Shown here: positions 40,223 to 40,275 of the stretch, in pieces
Numbering within the stretch: the first letter of the stretch is position 1
Layout of the letters: every line of letters starts with the position of its first letter
Assembly: GCA_017478725.1 (NCBI GenBank)
Contig: JAFVDD010000016.1
Coordinates: 1-40,275 of the forward strand
Length of the DNA: 40,275 nt
Origin: Paludibacteraceae bacterium
GTDB lineage: Bacteria > Bacteroidota > Bacteroidia > Bacteroidales > Paludibacteraceae
Reading direction: 5' to 3'
The notes under the pieces: model-generated
What the model saw: only the letters and a program-made list of their open reading frames with translations
What the model was told of the DNA's origin: nothing
Databases searched by the model: none
Position numbers and translations under genes: made by a program

Positions 40223-40275
40223 TAAATAATCATTTTTTGTTCTCTCTCCTTCATCTGGACTTTCTCCCATTCGCC

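Noticed and set aside
40223-40275. Possible 3' end of an FMN riboswitch on the minus strand (agtccagatgaaggagagag)
   Set aside because: It resembles the conserved AGUCCGGAUG...GGAGAG end, but the expected pairing partner of GUCC is missing in the visible part, and it would feed trpB, which has its own promoter. More sequence to the right is needed; an Infernal search with the FMN model would settle it.

Overview
The window is a piece of a Bacteroidota chromosome, most likely an uncultured member of the order Bacteroidales. Three things support this. Ten promoters share one non-sigma70 architecture: TTTG or CTTG, exactly 20 bases, then TAnnTTTG. Start codons mostly lack Shine-Dalgarno sequences. 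Typical families of this phylum are present: DUF3078 outer-membrane proteins, a T9SS-like C-terminus, an ArsG/CcdA-like transporter and a TrpB2-type protein. I found no rRNA, tRNA, insertion sequence, prophage or CRISPR array.

Layout. 1-1746: two secreted proteins on the minus strand (an InlB-repeat protein cut by the left edge, and a FISUMP-like protein). 1747-2122: composite repeats. 2123-12047, minus strand: gdhA, kbl, tdh (glutamate and threonine metabolism), an M16 peptidase, era and dnaK. 12055-15684: a lipidated NtrY-like sensor kinase and a CcdA/ArsG-like transporter diverge from one shared promoter, followed by trmN6. 15754-19249, minus strand: a DUF3078 protein, a coiled-coil protein, zapA and rny. 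19250-20287: a gene-free kilobase with a 57-unit octamer array, two divergent promoters and an 11-mer array. 20288-23887: a mosaic secreted protein of 1199 residues. 24040-26287: the complete preQ0/preQ1 set queF-queC-queD-queE. 26342-30441, minus strand: pdxJ, ExbB, ExbD, a TonB-like protein, a DJ-1 protein and a second FISUMP-like lipoprotein. 30588-33951: nadK, lgt, fmt and an HD-domain gene. 33976-40118, minus strand: trpB, secA and a second DUF3078 protein.

The genes are mostly housekeeping; the unusual part is what lies between and inside them. Nearly every intra-operon spacer is built from short, degenerate tandem arrays with a period of 7, 8 or 11 bp, belonging to several unrelated sequence families. 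Two families also sit in frame inside conserved genes: heptamers in secA (three sites), trpB and fmt, and octamers in trmN6. A G-rich palindromic repeat lies inside era. The heptamer and GTCGTCAT-type octamer arrays inside genes lie in the strand orientation that has no stop codon, while stop-bearing families or orientations sit at gene ends, where array units often supply or touch the stop codon. A separate hairpin repeat keeps its flanks while its stem changes on both sides. Three genes (tdh, gdhA, pdxJ) carry a second, diverged copy of their own last few codons just downstream. I regard this repeat ecology as the best candidate for an undescribed system in the window.
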